DNA of 14,314 nucleotides from an uncultured Eubacteriales bacterium (lineage in GTDB: Bacteria > Bacillota > Clostridia > Oscillospirales > Oscillospiraceae). The notes beneath the pieces are model-generated. The model did no database searches, was not told the origin of the DNA, and was given only the letters and a program-made list of their open reading frames with translations. Below are positions 1 to 6,716 of the stretch, in pieces. Location: contig URVR01000025.1 of the NCBI GenBank assembly GCA_900551355.1, positions 1 to 14,314 of the forward strand, in the 5' to 3' direction. Position numbers and translations under genes: made by a program. Position 1 is the first letter of the stretch. Each line of letters opens with the position of its first letter.

Positions 1-31
1 GTCGGCAGCGTCAGATGTGTATAAGAGACAG
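1..31. other. Illumina Nextera (Tn5) adapter, not biological
   Basis: The window opens with the Nextera read-1 transposase adapter lacking its first two bases. It ends in the 19-bp Tn5 mosaic end AGATGTGTATAAGAGACAG at 13-31. The same adapter occurs in reverse complement at the other end of the window. Anything translated across base 31 is chimeric. This is sequencing-library residue, not a transposon of the organism. Confidence 0.98.
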
Positions 32-575
32 CCTTTGCAAGCCGCAGCCCCTCGCCGAAGCGCTGGAAATGCACGATCTCCCGGGCGCGCAGGAACTTGA
101 TGACATCGTTGACATCCGGGTCGTCACTGAGCCGCAGGATGTTGTCGTAGGTGACACGGGCCTTCTGCTCTGCCGCCAGGTCCTCTGTCAGATCGGCGAT
201 CAGATCGCCCTTGACCGCCATGGACGCCGCGTTCCACGGGAAGCCGGAGGCGGCGGTGGGATAGATGCCGGCCGTGTGGTCCACGAAATAGGCGTCGAAG
301 CCGGCGGTCCTGATGTCCTGCTCCGACAGGTCGCAGGTCAGCTGGTGGACGATGGCGCCGATCATCTCCAGATGTCCCAGCTCCTCGGTGCCGATGTCGG
401 TGAGCAGGCCCTTCAGCTCCGGATACGGCATGGCGTAGCGCTGGCTCAGATACCGCAGGGACGCACCCAGCTCCCCGTCAGGGCCGCCGTATTGCGAAAT
501 TATTAACGAAGCCAGCCGGGGGTTGGTGTTTTTGATCTTCACCGGGTATTGCAGCTTCTTCTCATAGACAAACAT
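32..575 (-). CDS. cotJC: Spore coat protein CotJC, manganese-catalase family (3' end missing)
   Basis: The 181 visible residues start MFVYEKKLQYPVKIKN. They resemble CotJC, a non-haem dimanganese catalase-like protein of the spore coat made in the mother cell. The predicted di-Mn ligands are all visible: Glu35, Glu65 and His68 (EELGH), Glu136 (AAEQKAR) and His169 (REIVHFQRFGE). The family is usually about 190 residues, so only the last ten or so are lost at the adapter junction at base 31. The ATG (575-573) overlaps the TGA of the upstream cotJA-cotJB fusion by one base. An AAAGGAGGG SD lies inside the end of that gene, so the two are translationally coupled. In Bacillus the cotJ operon belongs to the sigma-E regulon, and sigE itself lies at the other end of this window. 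Mn-catalase activity is a family inference. Confidence 0.93.
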
Positions 576-1081
576 CAGTCGTTCCCTCCTTTGTCCCAGG
601 GCCACGGGTCATCCAGCCAGCGGAAGCTGCCCTCGGTGATGTCCGTCTGCAGCAGCGGGCCGTTGGCCTCCTCATATTTGGCGCGCCCTTCCCGGCCCAG
701 CCGGATGTAGCTCCAATACAGCTCCAGCGCCTGCTGGTCGTTGGGATGGGTGGTCAGGTACAGCCCCAGCTCGTCAATGGCGAAGTCCAGTGCCATCAGC
801 TCCAGCAGGGCCTCGTTCACCTTGGGAAAGCGGGAGCGCAGCTCCTTGCGGAACGGCAGATCCAGTCCCGGGAACAGCGTGCCCTGCAGCAGCGCCTCCC
901 GGTTCTCGTAGCGCTGGGCGTTCTCGCGCTGCATGGCGATATAGGGAAACGCCATATTGCCGCAGGTGCCGGGCAGCAGGCCGTCCATCTCGCGGCAGGC
1001 CGCGTCGCTGCGGGCCGTCATGTCGCGGGCCGCGCTGTCCCGTGCCGCCGCGGCGGCGGCAGTCGTTCTCTCCGTATACAA
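575..1081 (-). CDS. cotJB: Fused CotJA-CotJB spore coat protein (TTG start)
   Basis: The 168-residue protein joins two coat proteins that are normally separate. Residues 1-40 are an alanine/arginine-rich leader. Residues about 42-80 match CotJA (AFPYIAMQ ... ALLQGTLFPGLDLPF). Residues about 86-163 match CotJB (LYLTTHPNDQQAL ... YEEANGPLL ... DDPWPWD). I place the start at TTG (1081-1079) because a strong AAAGGAGG SD sits 8 bases upstream. The in-frame ATG at 1108 has no SD and would place that SD inside the coding region, encoding SKEE. The stop TGA (577-575) overlaps the cotJC ATG. Expected role: a coat or structural partner needed for CotJC assembly in the mother cell. Fusion rather than mis-assembly is supported by one uninterrupted frame with no internal SD, but it rests on my recall of the two families. 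Confidence 0.85.
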   Translation of the reverse strand: MYTERTTAAAAAARDSAARDMTARSDAACREMDGLLPGTCGNMAFPYIAMQRENAQRYENREALLQGTLFPGLDLPFRKELRSRFPKVNEALLELMALDFAIDELGLYLTTHPNDQQALELYWSYIRLGREGRAKYEEANGPLLQTDITEGSFRWLDDPWPWDKGGND

Positions 1082-1113
1082 GAGATATTCCTCCTTTGAA
1101 ATGGTCATATCAG

Positions 1114-1135
1114 GGTGAGCCGGAAACGGCTCACC
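1114..1135 (-). promoter_or_regulatory. Perfect 9-bp hairpin in the cotJ leader
   Basis: GGTGAGCCG and CGGCTCACC pair perfectly around a four-base loop (GAAA on plus, TTTC on minus). It lies just upstream of the cotJ SD, in the presumed 5' untranslated region. No T-run follows on either strand, so it is not an obvious terminator. It may be an mRNA-stabilising stem or a protein-binding dyad. The hairpin is certain; its function is not. Confidence 0.6.
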
Positions 1136-1137
1136 TC

Positions 1138-1145
1138 ATTCTATG
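1138..1145 (-). promoter_or_regulatory. Possible sigma-E -10 element for the cotJ operon
   Basis: On the minus strand these bases read CATAGAAT, which matches seven of eight positions of the sigma-E -10 consensus CATACAHT. It lies about 57 bases upstream of the TTG start. The expected -35 region (about 1158-1166) is GC-rich and has no AATATT-like match, so the call rests on one box plus the sigma-E control known for cotJ in Bacillus. Confidence 0.3.
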
Positions 1146-1178
1146 TACCGGCGGCGCGGCGGGCGCCTGACGGGGCGG

Positions 1179-1207
1179 CGGAAAATTTTCCGGAAAGTTT
1201 TGCAAAA
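1179..1207. promoter_or_regulatory. Tandem 12-bp palindromic repeats, candidate operator of the ABC operon
   Basis: A 12-base unit is repeated head to tail, GGAAAATTTTCC at 1180-1191 and GGAAAGTTTTGC at 1192-1203, with two mismatches. The first copy lies within the 14-bp perfect palindrome CGGAAAATTTTCCG (1179-1192). The junction makes a second palindrome, TTTCCGGAAA (1187-1196), and the second copy runs into TTTTGCAAAA (1198-1207). This AT-rich block lies in GC-rich DNA, with its right edge 25 bases before the -10 of the transporter promoter. A dimeric repressor or activator site for the transporter is the simplest reading. Confidence 0.5.
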
Positions 1208-1231
1208 ACAGGAGATTTACGCCGGGAACTG

Positions 1232-1240
1232 TGGTACAAT
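1232..1240 (+). promoter_or_regulatory. Extended -10 promoter for the ABC transporter operon
   Basis: TGGTACAAT fits an extended -10 (TGnTATAAT) with one mismatch in the hexamer. No good -35 hexamer lies 16-18 bases upstream (the DNA there reads about GAGATT), which suits an extended -10 or activator-dependent promoter. Transcription would start near 1247, about 67 bases before the ATG at 1314. Confidence 0.5.
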
Positions 1241-1313
1241 GGCGGGGATATCGCGGACGGCCCTTTCCTCCCGGCGGAGGAGGGCCGCCAAATACAGGCA
1301 AGGAGACACTGCC

Positions 1314-2417
1314 ATGAAGGTCACGCTGCAACATCTGACCAAGAAGTTCCCCAACCGCAACAAAAAGGCGGGCGGCGATGTCATCGCCGTCAACGACTTC
1401 ACGTTCGAGATCCCCGACGGACAGCTCATCGGCCTGCTTGGCCCCTCCGGCTGCGGCAAGAGCACGGCGCTGAACCTCATCAGCGGCCTGCTGGCGCCTA
1501 CGGAGGGACAGATCTTTTTCGGCGAGGACGATGTGACCCATCTGCCGCCGGAGAACCGGGGCGTGGGGCTGGTGTTCCAGAACTACGCCCTGTACCCCCA
1601 CCTGACGGTGCGGCAGAACATCATGTTCCCGCTGGAGAACCTGCGGGGCGCGGAGAAGCTGACTAAGGCGGAGATGGCGGAGCGGACGCTGGAGGCGGCA
1701 AAGCTGGTGCAGCTGGAGGGTCTGATGGACCGCAAGCCCAGCGAGCTGTCCGGCGGTCAGCAGCAGCGTGTGGCCATCGCCCGCGCGCTGGTGAAGCGGC
1801 CCCGGGTGCTGCTGCTGGACGAGCCGCTGTCCAATCTGGACGCGCGGCTGCGGCTCCAGACCCGCGAGGAGATCCGCCGCATCCAGCGGCAGACCAGTGT
1901 GACCACCGTGTTCGTCACCCACGACCAGGAGGAGGCCATGAGCATCTCCGACATGATCGTGGTGATGAAGGACGGCGTGGTGCAGCAGATCGGTAAGCCC
2001 CAGGACGTCTACGACAGTCCTGTGAACCTGTTCGTGGCCAAATTCCTGGGCACACCGCCCATCCACGTCTTTGCAGGGCGCATCCAGAGCGGTCGGCTGT
2101 ACATAGGCGATGCGGCGGTGCTGGATGTGGACGGCGCGGCCGACCAGCCGGTATATGCCGCCATCCGGCCGGAGGGCTTTATCCTCGCGGAGGACGGCCC
2201 CCTGTGCTGCAAGCTGGACCGCGTGGAGGTCATGGGACGGGATATCAGCGTGGTATGCACCCACCCGGACTGTGAAAACGCGGCCATCCGCGCCATCATC
2301 AACGCCGACAGCCGCGTGGACACCACCCGGGAGACGGTGTGCTTTGCCCTGAAGCCCCATAAGGTGTTCCTGTTCCACCGGGAGGAGCAGACGCGGCTGA
2401 CCTGCACCCTGAGGTGA
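1314..2417 (+). CDS. CUT1-family sugar ABC transporter ATPase (UgpC/MsmK type)
   Basis: This 367-residue cytoplasmic ATPase powers the transporter encoded by the next three genes. Walker A is GPSGCGKST (43-51), the Q-loop is Gln89, the signature is LSGGQ (145-149), Walker B is RVLLLDE (164-170) and the H-loop is His203 (FVTHD). After about residue 240 comes a C-terminal region of MalK/UgpC length (MOI/TOBE type), with the typical phrases PVNLFVAKFLGTPP and AIRPEGF. The start ATG has SD AAGGAG 8 bases upstream; upstream in-frame extension has no SD support. The stop is 4 bases before the first permease, so they are co-transcribed. Such ATPases usually serve carbohydrate or glycerol-3-phosphate uptake and can be shared between importers; the substrate cannot be named from sequence. 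Confidence 0.93.
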   Translation: MKVTLQHLTKKFPNRNKKAGGDVIAVNDFTFEIPDGQLIGLLGPSGCGKSTALNLISGLLAPTEGQIFFGEDDVTHLPPENRGVGLVFQNYALYPHLTVRQNIMFPLENLRGAEKLTKAEMAERTLEAAKLVQLEGLMDRKPSELSGGQQQRVAIARALVKRPRVLLLDEPLSNLDARLRLQTREEIRRIQRQTSVTTVFVTHDQEEAMSISDMIVVMKDGVVQQIGKPQDVYDSPVNLFVAKFLGTPPIHVFAGRIQSGRLYIGDAAVLDVDGAADQPVYAAIRPEGFILAEDGPLCCKLDRVEVMGRDISVVCTHPDCENAAIRAIINADSRVDTTRETVCFALKPHKVFLFHREEQTRLTCTLR

Positions 2418-2421
2418 CGCC

Positions 2422-3312
2422 ATGGACAAACGAAATGCCAAGGCCTGGCTGTACCTGCTGCCCGCCATCGCCTTTCTGGGCGTGTTCATGGTCTACCCGC
2501 TGGTGGATGTGTTCGTGTACTCCTTTGAGGAGGGGTACAACTCCGCGTCCCAGACGTTTTCCGGCGTGGGTCTGTTCAACTACCGCTATGTGCTGCGTGA
2601 CCCCTACTTTTTGCAGGCGCTGAAAAACACCTTCATCCTCGTCATCATCACCGTACCGGTGTCCACGGGTCTTGCCCTGCTGATCTCGCTGGGGCTCAGC
2701 TCCATCGAAAAGCTGCGGGGTCTGTTCCAGACGGTATATTTCCTGCCCTACGTCACCAACACGCTGGCGGTGGGTCTGGTGTTCATGATCCTGTTCAAGA
2801 AGACCGCCTATACCGACGGTCTGGTAAACGTGATGCTCCACTGGTTCGGCAGTCCCGGCGTGGACTTTATCGACGGGCCGTATTGGGCGAAGATGTTCGT
2901 GCTGTGCTTTTACACCGTGTGGGTGGTGCTGCCCTTCAAGATCCTGATTCTCACCAGCGCACTGGCGTCGGTGAAGCAGGACTACTACAACGCCGCCCGC
3001 ATCGACGGCACCTCCCGCCGGCGCATCTTCACCCGCATCACCCTGCCCCTGATCTCCCCCATGATCTTCTATCTGGTGGTCACCGGCTTCATCGGCGCGT
3101 TCAAGGCGTACAGCGACGCGGTGGCCCTGTTCGGCGTGGATCTGAACGCCGCCCAGATGAACACCATGGTGGGCTATATCTACGACATGCTGTACGGCGA
3201 CTCCGGCGGCTACCCATCCTTCGCGTCGGCAGCGGCCATTATCCTGTTCGCCATCGTGCTGACCATCACCTGCATCAATCTGCTGGTGAGCCGGAAGCAC
3301 GTCCACTATTGA
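2422..3312 (+). CDS. ABC transporter permease, CUT1 first subunit (UgpA/MsmF-like)
   Basis: This 296-residue integral membrane protein has six likely transmembrane segments, the first at residues 8-32 (LYLLPAIAFLGVFMVYPLVD). The cytoplasmic EAA coupling loop is at about 188-210 (YYNAARIDGTSRRRIFTRI, then TLPL), with the conserved A-x-x-D-G core that docks on the ATPase Q-loop region. It begins 4 bases after the ATPase stop, with the SD in the end of that gene (GAGGTGA). The order ATPase, UgpA-like, UgpE-like, binding protein supports a dedicated importer. A sugar, oligosaccharide or glycerol-3-phosphate substrate is family inference. Confidence 0.93.
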   Translation: MDKRNAKAWLYLLPAIAFLGVFMVYPLVDVFVYSFEEGYNSASQTFSGVGLFNYRYVLRDPYFLQALKNTFILVIITVPVSTGLALLISLGLSSIEKLRGLFQTVYFLPYVTNTLAVGLVFMILFKKTAYTDGLVNVMLHWFGSPGVDFIDGPYWAKMFVLCFYTVWVVLPFKILILTSALASVKQDYYNAARIDGTSRRRIFTRITLPLISPMIFYLVVTGFIGAFKAYSDAVALFGVDLNAAQMNTMVGYIYDMLYGDSGGYPSFASAAAIILFAIVLTITCINLLVSRKHVHY

Positions 3313-3326
3313 GAGGAGGCGACACT

Positions 3327-4202
3327 GTGGACTCTCATACCGATTATAAGCAGATCGAGCTGGCCGCGCGCCGCCGCAGGGCGGTGCGCCGCGCCGTCAC
3401 CTATGTGCTGCTGGCGCTGTGGGCGGTGATCGTGCTGTTCCCCTTCTACTGGATGGTGCTGACCTCCGTAAAGAGCTACAGCGCCTACAGTGCCGAGCGC
3501 ATCCCCGCGTTCTTCACCCTGTCCCCCACGCTGCAGAACTACCACGATGCTTTCACCGCCGTGCCGCTGGCTCGCTACTTCCTGAACACGCTGGTGTTCA
3601 CCGTGGCCACCACCGCTATCATGCTGGTGGTCATCACGCTGGCGGCGTTTGCCTTCGCGCGGCTGAATTTCCGCGGCAAGCATATCGCCTTTACATGCTT
3701 TCTGGCGCTGATGATGATCCCCAATGAGCTGGTCATCATCACCAACTTTGTCACCATCACGGACGCCGGCCTGCGCAACACGTTCTGGGGTCTGATCCTG
3801 CCGTCGGTGACGTCGGTGTTCTACATCTATCTATTAAAGGAGAACTTCGCCCAGATCCCCGACGAGCTGTACTACGCCGCCAAGGTGGACGGCACCTCCG
3901 ACTTCAACTACCTGTGGAAGGTGATGCTGCCCATCTGCCGCCCCACGGTGGTGACCATCGTGATCCTGAAGGTCATCGAGTGCTGGAACTCCTATGTATG
4001 GCCCCGGCTCATCACCGACGACGAAAACTACTTCCTGGTGTCCAACGGCATCCAGGCCATCCGGGAAAACGGCTTCGGACGGGAGAACATCCCCGCCATG
4101 ATGGCGGCGGTGGTGGTCATCTCCGTACCGCTGATCGTGCTGTTCCTCCTGTTCCGCAACAAGGTCATGGAGGGCGTTTCGAGAGGGGGCACCAAGGGAT
4201 GA
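3327..4202 (+). CDS. ABC transporter permease, CUT1 second subunit (UgpE/MsmG-like)
   Basis: This 291-residue partner permease starts at GTG (3327) with a strong GAGAGGAGG SD 7 bases upstream. The open frame extends far upstream but only as overlap with the first permease gene. The N-terminus is cytoplasmic and arginine-rich (AARRRRAVRR, about residues 13-22), followed by the first membrane segment at about 25-45. The EAA loop is at about 179-202 (DELYYAAKVDGTSDFNYLWK). It would pair with the first permease to form the translocation channel. Its last codon and stop overlap the ATG of the binding protein in an ATGA junction, so translation is coupled. Confidence 0.93.
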   Translation: MDSHTDYKQIELAARRRRAVRRAVTYVLLALWAVIVLFPFYWMVLTSVKSYSAYSAERIPAFFTLSPTLQNYHDAFTAVPLARYFLNTLVFTVATTAIMLVVITLAAFAFARLNFRGKHIAFTCFLALMMIPNELVIITNFVTITDAGLRNTFWGLILPSVTSVFYIYLLKENFAQIPDELYYAAKVDGTSDFNYLWKVMLPICRPTVVTIVILKVIECWNSYVWPRLITDDENYFLVSNGIQAIRENGFGRENIPAMMAAVVVISVPLIVLFLLFRNKVMEGVSRGGTKG

Positions 4203-5794
4203 GACATCTGCGCATCGCCGCGCTGACGCTGGCGCTGGCCTCTCTGCTGACGCTGTGCGGCTGCCACGGCTCCCGCGGACAGAGCGCCTTCTCCGTGCCG
4301 GACAGCTTTGACGAGTCCCGGCAGTACGAGATCACGTTCTGGGCTAAGAACGACACCAACAAGACCCAGGTGGACATCTACAACAAAGCCATTGCCGACT
4401 TTCAGGCGCTGTATCCCAACATCACGGTGAAGCTGCGGCTGTACACCGACTACGGCAAGATCTACAACGATGTCATCACCAACATCGCCACCAACACCAC
4501 CCCCAACGTGTGCATCACCTACCCGGACCACATCGCCACCTACCTCACCGGCGCCAATGTGGTGGCACCGCTGGACGGTCTGTTCGCCGATGCGCAGTAC
4601 GGGCTGGGCGGCAGCGCCCTGAAATACGACGCCCCCACGCTGGAGGAGATGATCCCCCAGTTTCTGGAGGAGTGCAGCTTCTCCGGCAGTCACTACGCCG
4701 TGCCGTTCATGCGCTCCACCGAGGCGTGCTATGTGAATAAGACGTATGTGGAGGCCCTGGGCTACACCCTGCCGGAGACGCTGACGTGGGACTTCGTGTG
4801 GGAGGTCTCCGAGGCGGCAGCCGCGGCGAAAAACGCCGACGGCACCTTCGTCGTCAACGGCCAGCAGGTGCTGCTGCCCTTCATCTACAAATCCACGGAT
4901 AACATGATGATCCAGATGCTGCGCCAGAAGGGCGCGGGCTACTCCACCGACAGCGGCGAGGTGCAGATCTTCAACGACACCACGGAGGAGCTGCTGTACG
5001 GCATCGCGGCCCATACCGCCAACGGCGCGTTCTCCACATTCAAGATCTCCGGCTATCCCGCCAACTTTCTGAACGCGGGCCAGTGCCTGTTTGCGGTGGA
5101 TTCCACCGCCGGCGCCACCTGGATGGGCTCCCACGCGCCGCTGAGCGACATCAGCGCCGACAAGTATGTGGACTTCGAGACGGCGGTGATGACGGTGCCC
5201 CAGTTCGACCCCGACCATCCGCAGATGATCTCCCAGGGTCCGTCGGTGTGCGTGTTCAACAAGGACGATCCCCAGGAGGTGCTGGCCTCGTGGCTGTTCG
5301 CCCAGTATCTGCTGACCAACGACGTCCAGATCGCCTACGCCCAGACGGAGGGCTACGTCCCTGTCACCGCCAAGGCCCGGCAGGACGCCGCCTATCAGGA
5401 CTATCTGGCGCAGGAGGGCGCGGACGACCAGCTCCACTACGATGTGAAGCTCAAAGCCTCCAAGCTGCTGCTGGACAACGTGGACAATACCTTCACCACA
5501 CCGGTGTACAACGGCTCCGCCTCCCTGCGAAACGCGGCGGGGCAGCTTATCGAGGATGTGACCAAATCCGTCCGCCGCAAGGAGACGGTGGACGCGGCCT
5601 ACATGACCAAACTGTACGACAGTGTCACGTCCCTGTACCGGCTGGACCAGCAGAGCGCGCTGGCTGCCGGCAGCGAGGAGCTGGGGCCGCTCCCCGCTTC
5701 GGCGAAGGCACTGCTCATCACGCTGGGCTGCGTCTGGGCGCTGATGGGCGTCTACGGCGGCATACAGCTGGTGAAAAAGCGAAACAGGCATTGA
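4199..5794 (+). CDS. Extracellular solute-binding lipoprotein of the CUT1 transporter, with C-terminal membrane anchor
   Basis: This 531-residue binding protein carries an N-terminal lipoprotein signal (residues 1-22, LTLCGC, lipidated Cys probably 22). The fold is SBP_bac_1-like, with YEITFWAKNDTNK near residue 42, then NITVKLRLYTDYGKIYNDV and a YAVPFMRSTEACYVNK segment typical of sugar-binding proteins. It is longer than the usual 420-450 residues. The extra length ends in a hydrophobic helix at about 504-525 (ALLITLGCVWALMGVYGGIQ) with a basic tail (VKKRNRH). This predicts a second, membrane-spanning anchor with a cytoplasmic tail. Start ATG (4199-4201) overlaps the permease stop. The open frame upstream (from about 3914) is permease sequence read in another frame. 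The substrate is unknown. Confidence 0.9.
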   Translation: MRHLRIAALTLALASLLTLCGCHGSRGQSAFSVPDSFDESRQYEITFWAKNDTNKTQVDIYNKAIADFQALYPNITVKLRLYTDYGKIYNDVITNIATNTTPNVCITYPDHIATYLTGANVVAPLDGLFADAQYGLGGSALKYDAPTLEEMIPQFLEECSFSGSHYAVPFMRSTEACYVNKTYVEALGYTLPETLTWDFVWEVSEAAAAAKNADGTFVVNGQQVLLPFIYKSTDNMMIQMLRQKGAGYSTDSGEVQIFNDTTEELLYGIAAHTANGAFSTFKISGYPANFLNAGQCLFAVDSTAGATWMGSHAPLSDISADKYVDFETAVMTVPQFDPDHPQMISQGPSVCVFNKDDPQEVLASWLFAQYLLTNDVQIAYAQTEGYVPVTAKARQDAAYQDYLAQEGADDQLHYDVKLKASKLLLDNVDNTFTTPVYNGSASLRNAAGQLIEDVTKSVRRKETVDAAYMTKLYDSVTSLYRLDQQSALAAGSEELGPLPASAKALLITLGCVWALMGVYGGIQLVKKRNRH

Positions 5795-5818
5795 TTTATT
5801 GACAGAATGCGTTATAAT
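5791..5818 (+). promoter_or_regulatory. Sigma-A promoter for the OB-repeat lipoprotein gene
   Basis: TTGATT (5791-5796) and a perfect TATAAT (5813-5818) are separated by 16 bases. The -35 box overlaps the stop codon of the binding-protein gene. Transcription would start near 5825, inside the following hairpin, leaving a leader of about 60 bases. A TTGACA at 5799-5804 lies only 8 bases from the -10 and cannot be the partner. Confidence 0.65.
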
Positions 5819-5821
5819 GGA

Positions 5822-5845
5822 ACGGGTGTGCGAAACGGCACCCGT
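5822..5845 (+). promoter_or_regulatory. Hairpin at the start of the lipoprotein mRNA
   Basis: ACGGGTG (5822-5828) and CACCCGT (5839-5845) form a perfect 7-bp stem with a 10-base loop containing GAAA. It sits at or just after the predicted transcription start, so it could be a 5'-end stabiliser or a weak attenuator for read-through from the ABC operon. No T-run follows. Confidence 0.45.
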
Positions 5846-5887
5846 CCCATTCACCATTCCGATGGTACAAAAAAGAGGAGTAACAAC

Positions 5888-6658
5888 ATGAAAAAGATTC
5901 TGACCCTGCTGCTGGCGCTGGTGATGGCGCTGTCCATCGTCGGCTGCGGCAAGACCAACACGGAGCCCGACACGCCGGACACCCCCGACGACGGCGGCGA
6001 CGCCGCTGTCACCGTCATGACCCACGCGGAGTTCGACGCGGCGGACGTGGATTCCCCCGTCACCGTGGAGACGTACATTCAGGCCGCTCAGGGCTGGTGG
6101 GAGAAGGACGGCGTCGGCGTGGCCACGTTCTACACCCAGGCCGATGACGGCGCGTACTTCCTGTACAATATGCCCTGCTCCAAGGAGGACTACGAGTCCC
6201 TGCTGGTAGATGGCGCCAAGCTCCGCGTCAGCGGCTACAAGGCCGAGTGGTCTGGCGAGGTGGAGATCATCGACGCCTCCTACGAAGTGCTGGAGGGCTC
6301 CAAGGTCTACGAGGCGCTGGATGTCACCGCTCTGCTGGGCAGCGACGAGCTGATCCAGCACCAGAACGAGAAGGTGGCCTTCAAGGGCATGACCATCGTG
6401 GCCTCCAACGATGCCGGCGCCCCGTTCCTGTACAACTGGGACGGCTCCGGCTCCGAGGGCGACGATCTGTACTTCAATGTCATGCTGAACGACAGCATCT
6501 ACACCTTCGTGGTGGAGAGCTATCTGTGCGGCCCCGGCTCCGACGTGTATGAGGCCGTCAAGGCCCTGAACGTGGGCGACGTGGTGGACATGGAGGGCTT
6601 CCTGTACTGGTATGAGGGCGTGAACCCCCACATCACCTCCGTTGTCACGGCTGGCTGA
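5888..6658 (+). CDS. Lipoprotein with two OB-like repeats, function unknown
   Basis: This 256-residue lipoprotein has signal residues 1-19 and lipobox SIVGC with lipidated Cys20, then an acidic, proline-rich linker (about 24-40, TEPDTPDTPDDGG). Two related units follow, about 57-130 and 160-255. Each has a beta-rich start (PVTVETYIQ; EKVAFKGMTIV), a central FLYN tetrapeptide (91-94, 180-183), then a Tyr/Val/Gly stretch (LRVSGYKAEWSGEVEIID; VVDMEGFLYWYEG). The spacing suggests tandem OB folds. No catalytic motif was recognised. Start ATG has SD GAGGAG at a 7-base spacing. It follows the ABC operon by 93 bases but has its own promoter, so linkage to transport is a guess. It ends at a strong terminator. 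Confidence 0.85.
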   Translation: MKKILTLLLALVMALSIVGCGKTNTEPDTPDTPDDGGDAAVTVMTHAEFDAADVDSPVTVETYIQAAQGWWEKDGVGVATFYTQADDGAYFLYNMPCSKEDYESLLVDGAKLRVSGYKAEWSGEVEIIDASYEVLEGSKVYEALDVTALLGSDELIQHQNEKVAFKGMTIVASNDAGAPFLYNWDGSGSEGDDLYFNVMLNDSIYTFVVESYLCGPGSDVYEAVKALNVGDVVDMEGFLYWYEGVNPHITSVVTAG

Positions 6659-6666
6659 GTCACCTG

Positions 6667-6712
6667 AACGACAAAAGAGAGGACGGCGAAAGCCGTCCTC
6701 TCTTTTGTCGTT
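6667..6712. terminator. Long perfect hairpin, bidirectional terminator
   Basis: A 21-bp perfect stem (6667-6687 with 6692-6712) closes on a GAAA loop at 6688-6691. Its outer half is A/T-rich, so on plus it descends through CTCTCTTTTGTCGTTT. It starts 8 bases after the lipoprotein stop and ends 4 bases before the stop of the convergent small gene, so it can serve both. Confidence 0.9.
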
Positions 6713-6716
6713 TCGC

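Noticed and set aside
1..31. Tn5 mosaic end as evidence of a native transposon
   Set aside because: It is part of the complete Nextera adapter, mirrored at the other end together with index and P5 bases.
15..506. Plus-strand open frame of 163 codons at the left end, starting MCIRDS
   Set aside because: It starts inside adapter sequence and is antisense to cotJC, which has conserved Mn-catalase residues on the other strand.
1131..3306. Long minus-strand frames across the ABC operon
   Set aside because: Antisense to the ATPase and first permease; no SD and no recognisable domain.
2883..3326. N-terminal extension of the second permease frame
   Set aside because: It overlaps the first permease in another frame; the GTG at 3327 has a strong SD and gives family length.
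3914..4198. N-terminal extension of the binding-protein frame
   Set aside because: It reads the second permease out of frame; the ATG at 4199 begins a typical lipoprotein signal.
5799..5818. Consensus TTGACA paired with TATAAT
   Set aside because: The two boxes are only 8 bases apart; TTGATT at 5791 gives a workable 16-base spacer.
4028..6631. 867-codon minus-strand open frame
   Set aside because: It is antisense to three clearly coding genes, its composition is rich in His, Val, Gly and Gln as expected for shadow frames of GC-rich DNA, and it has no family motif.
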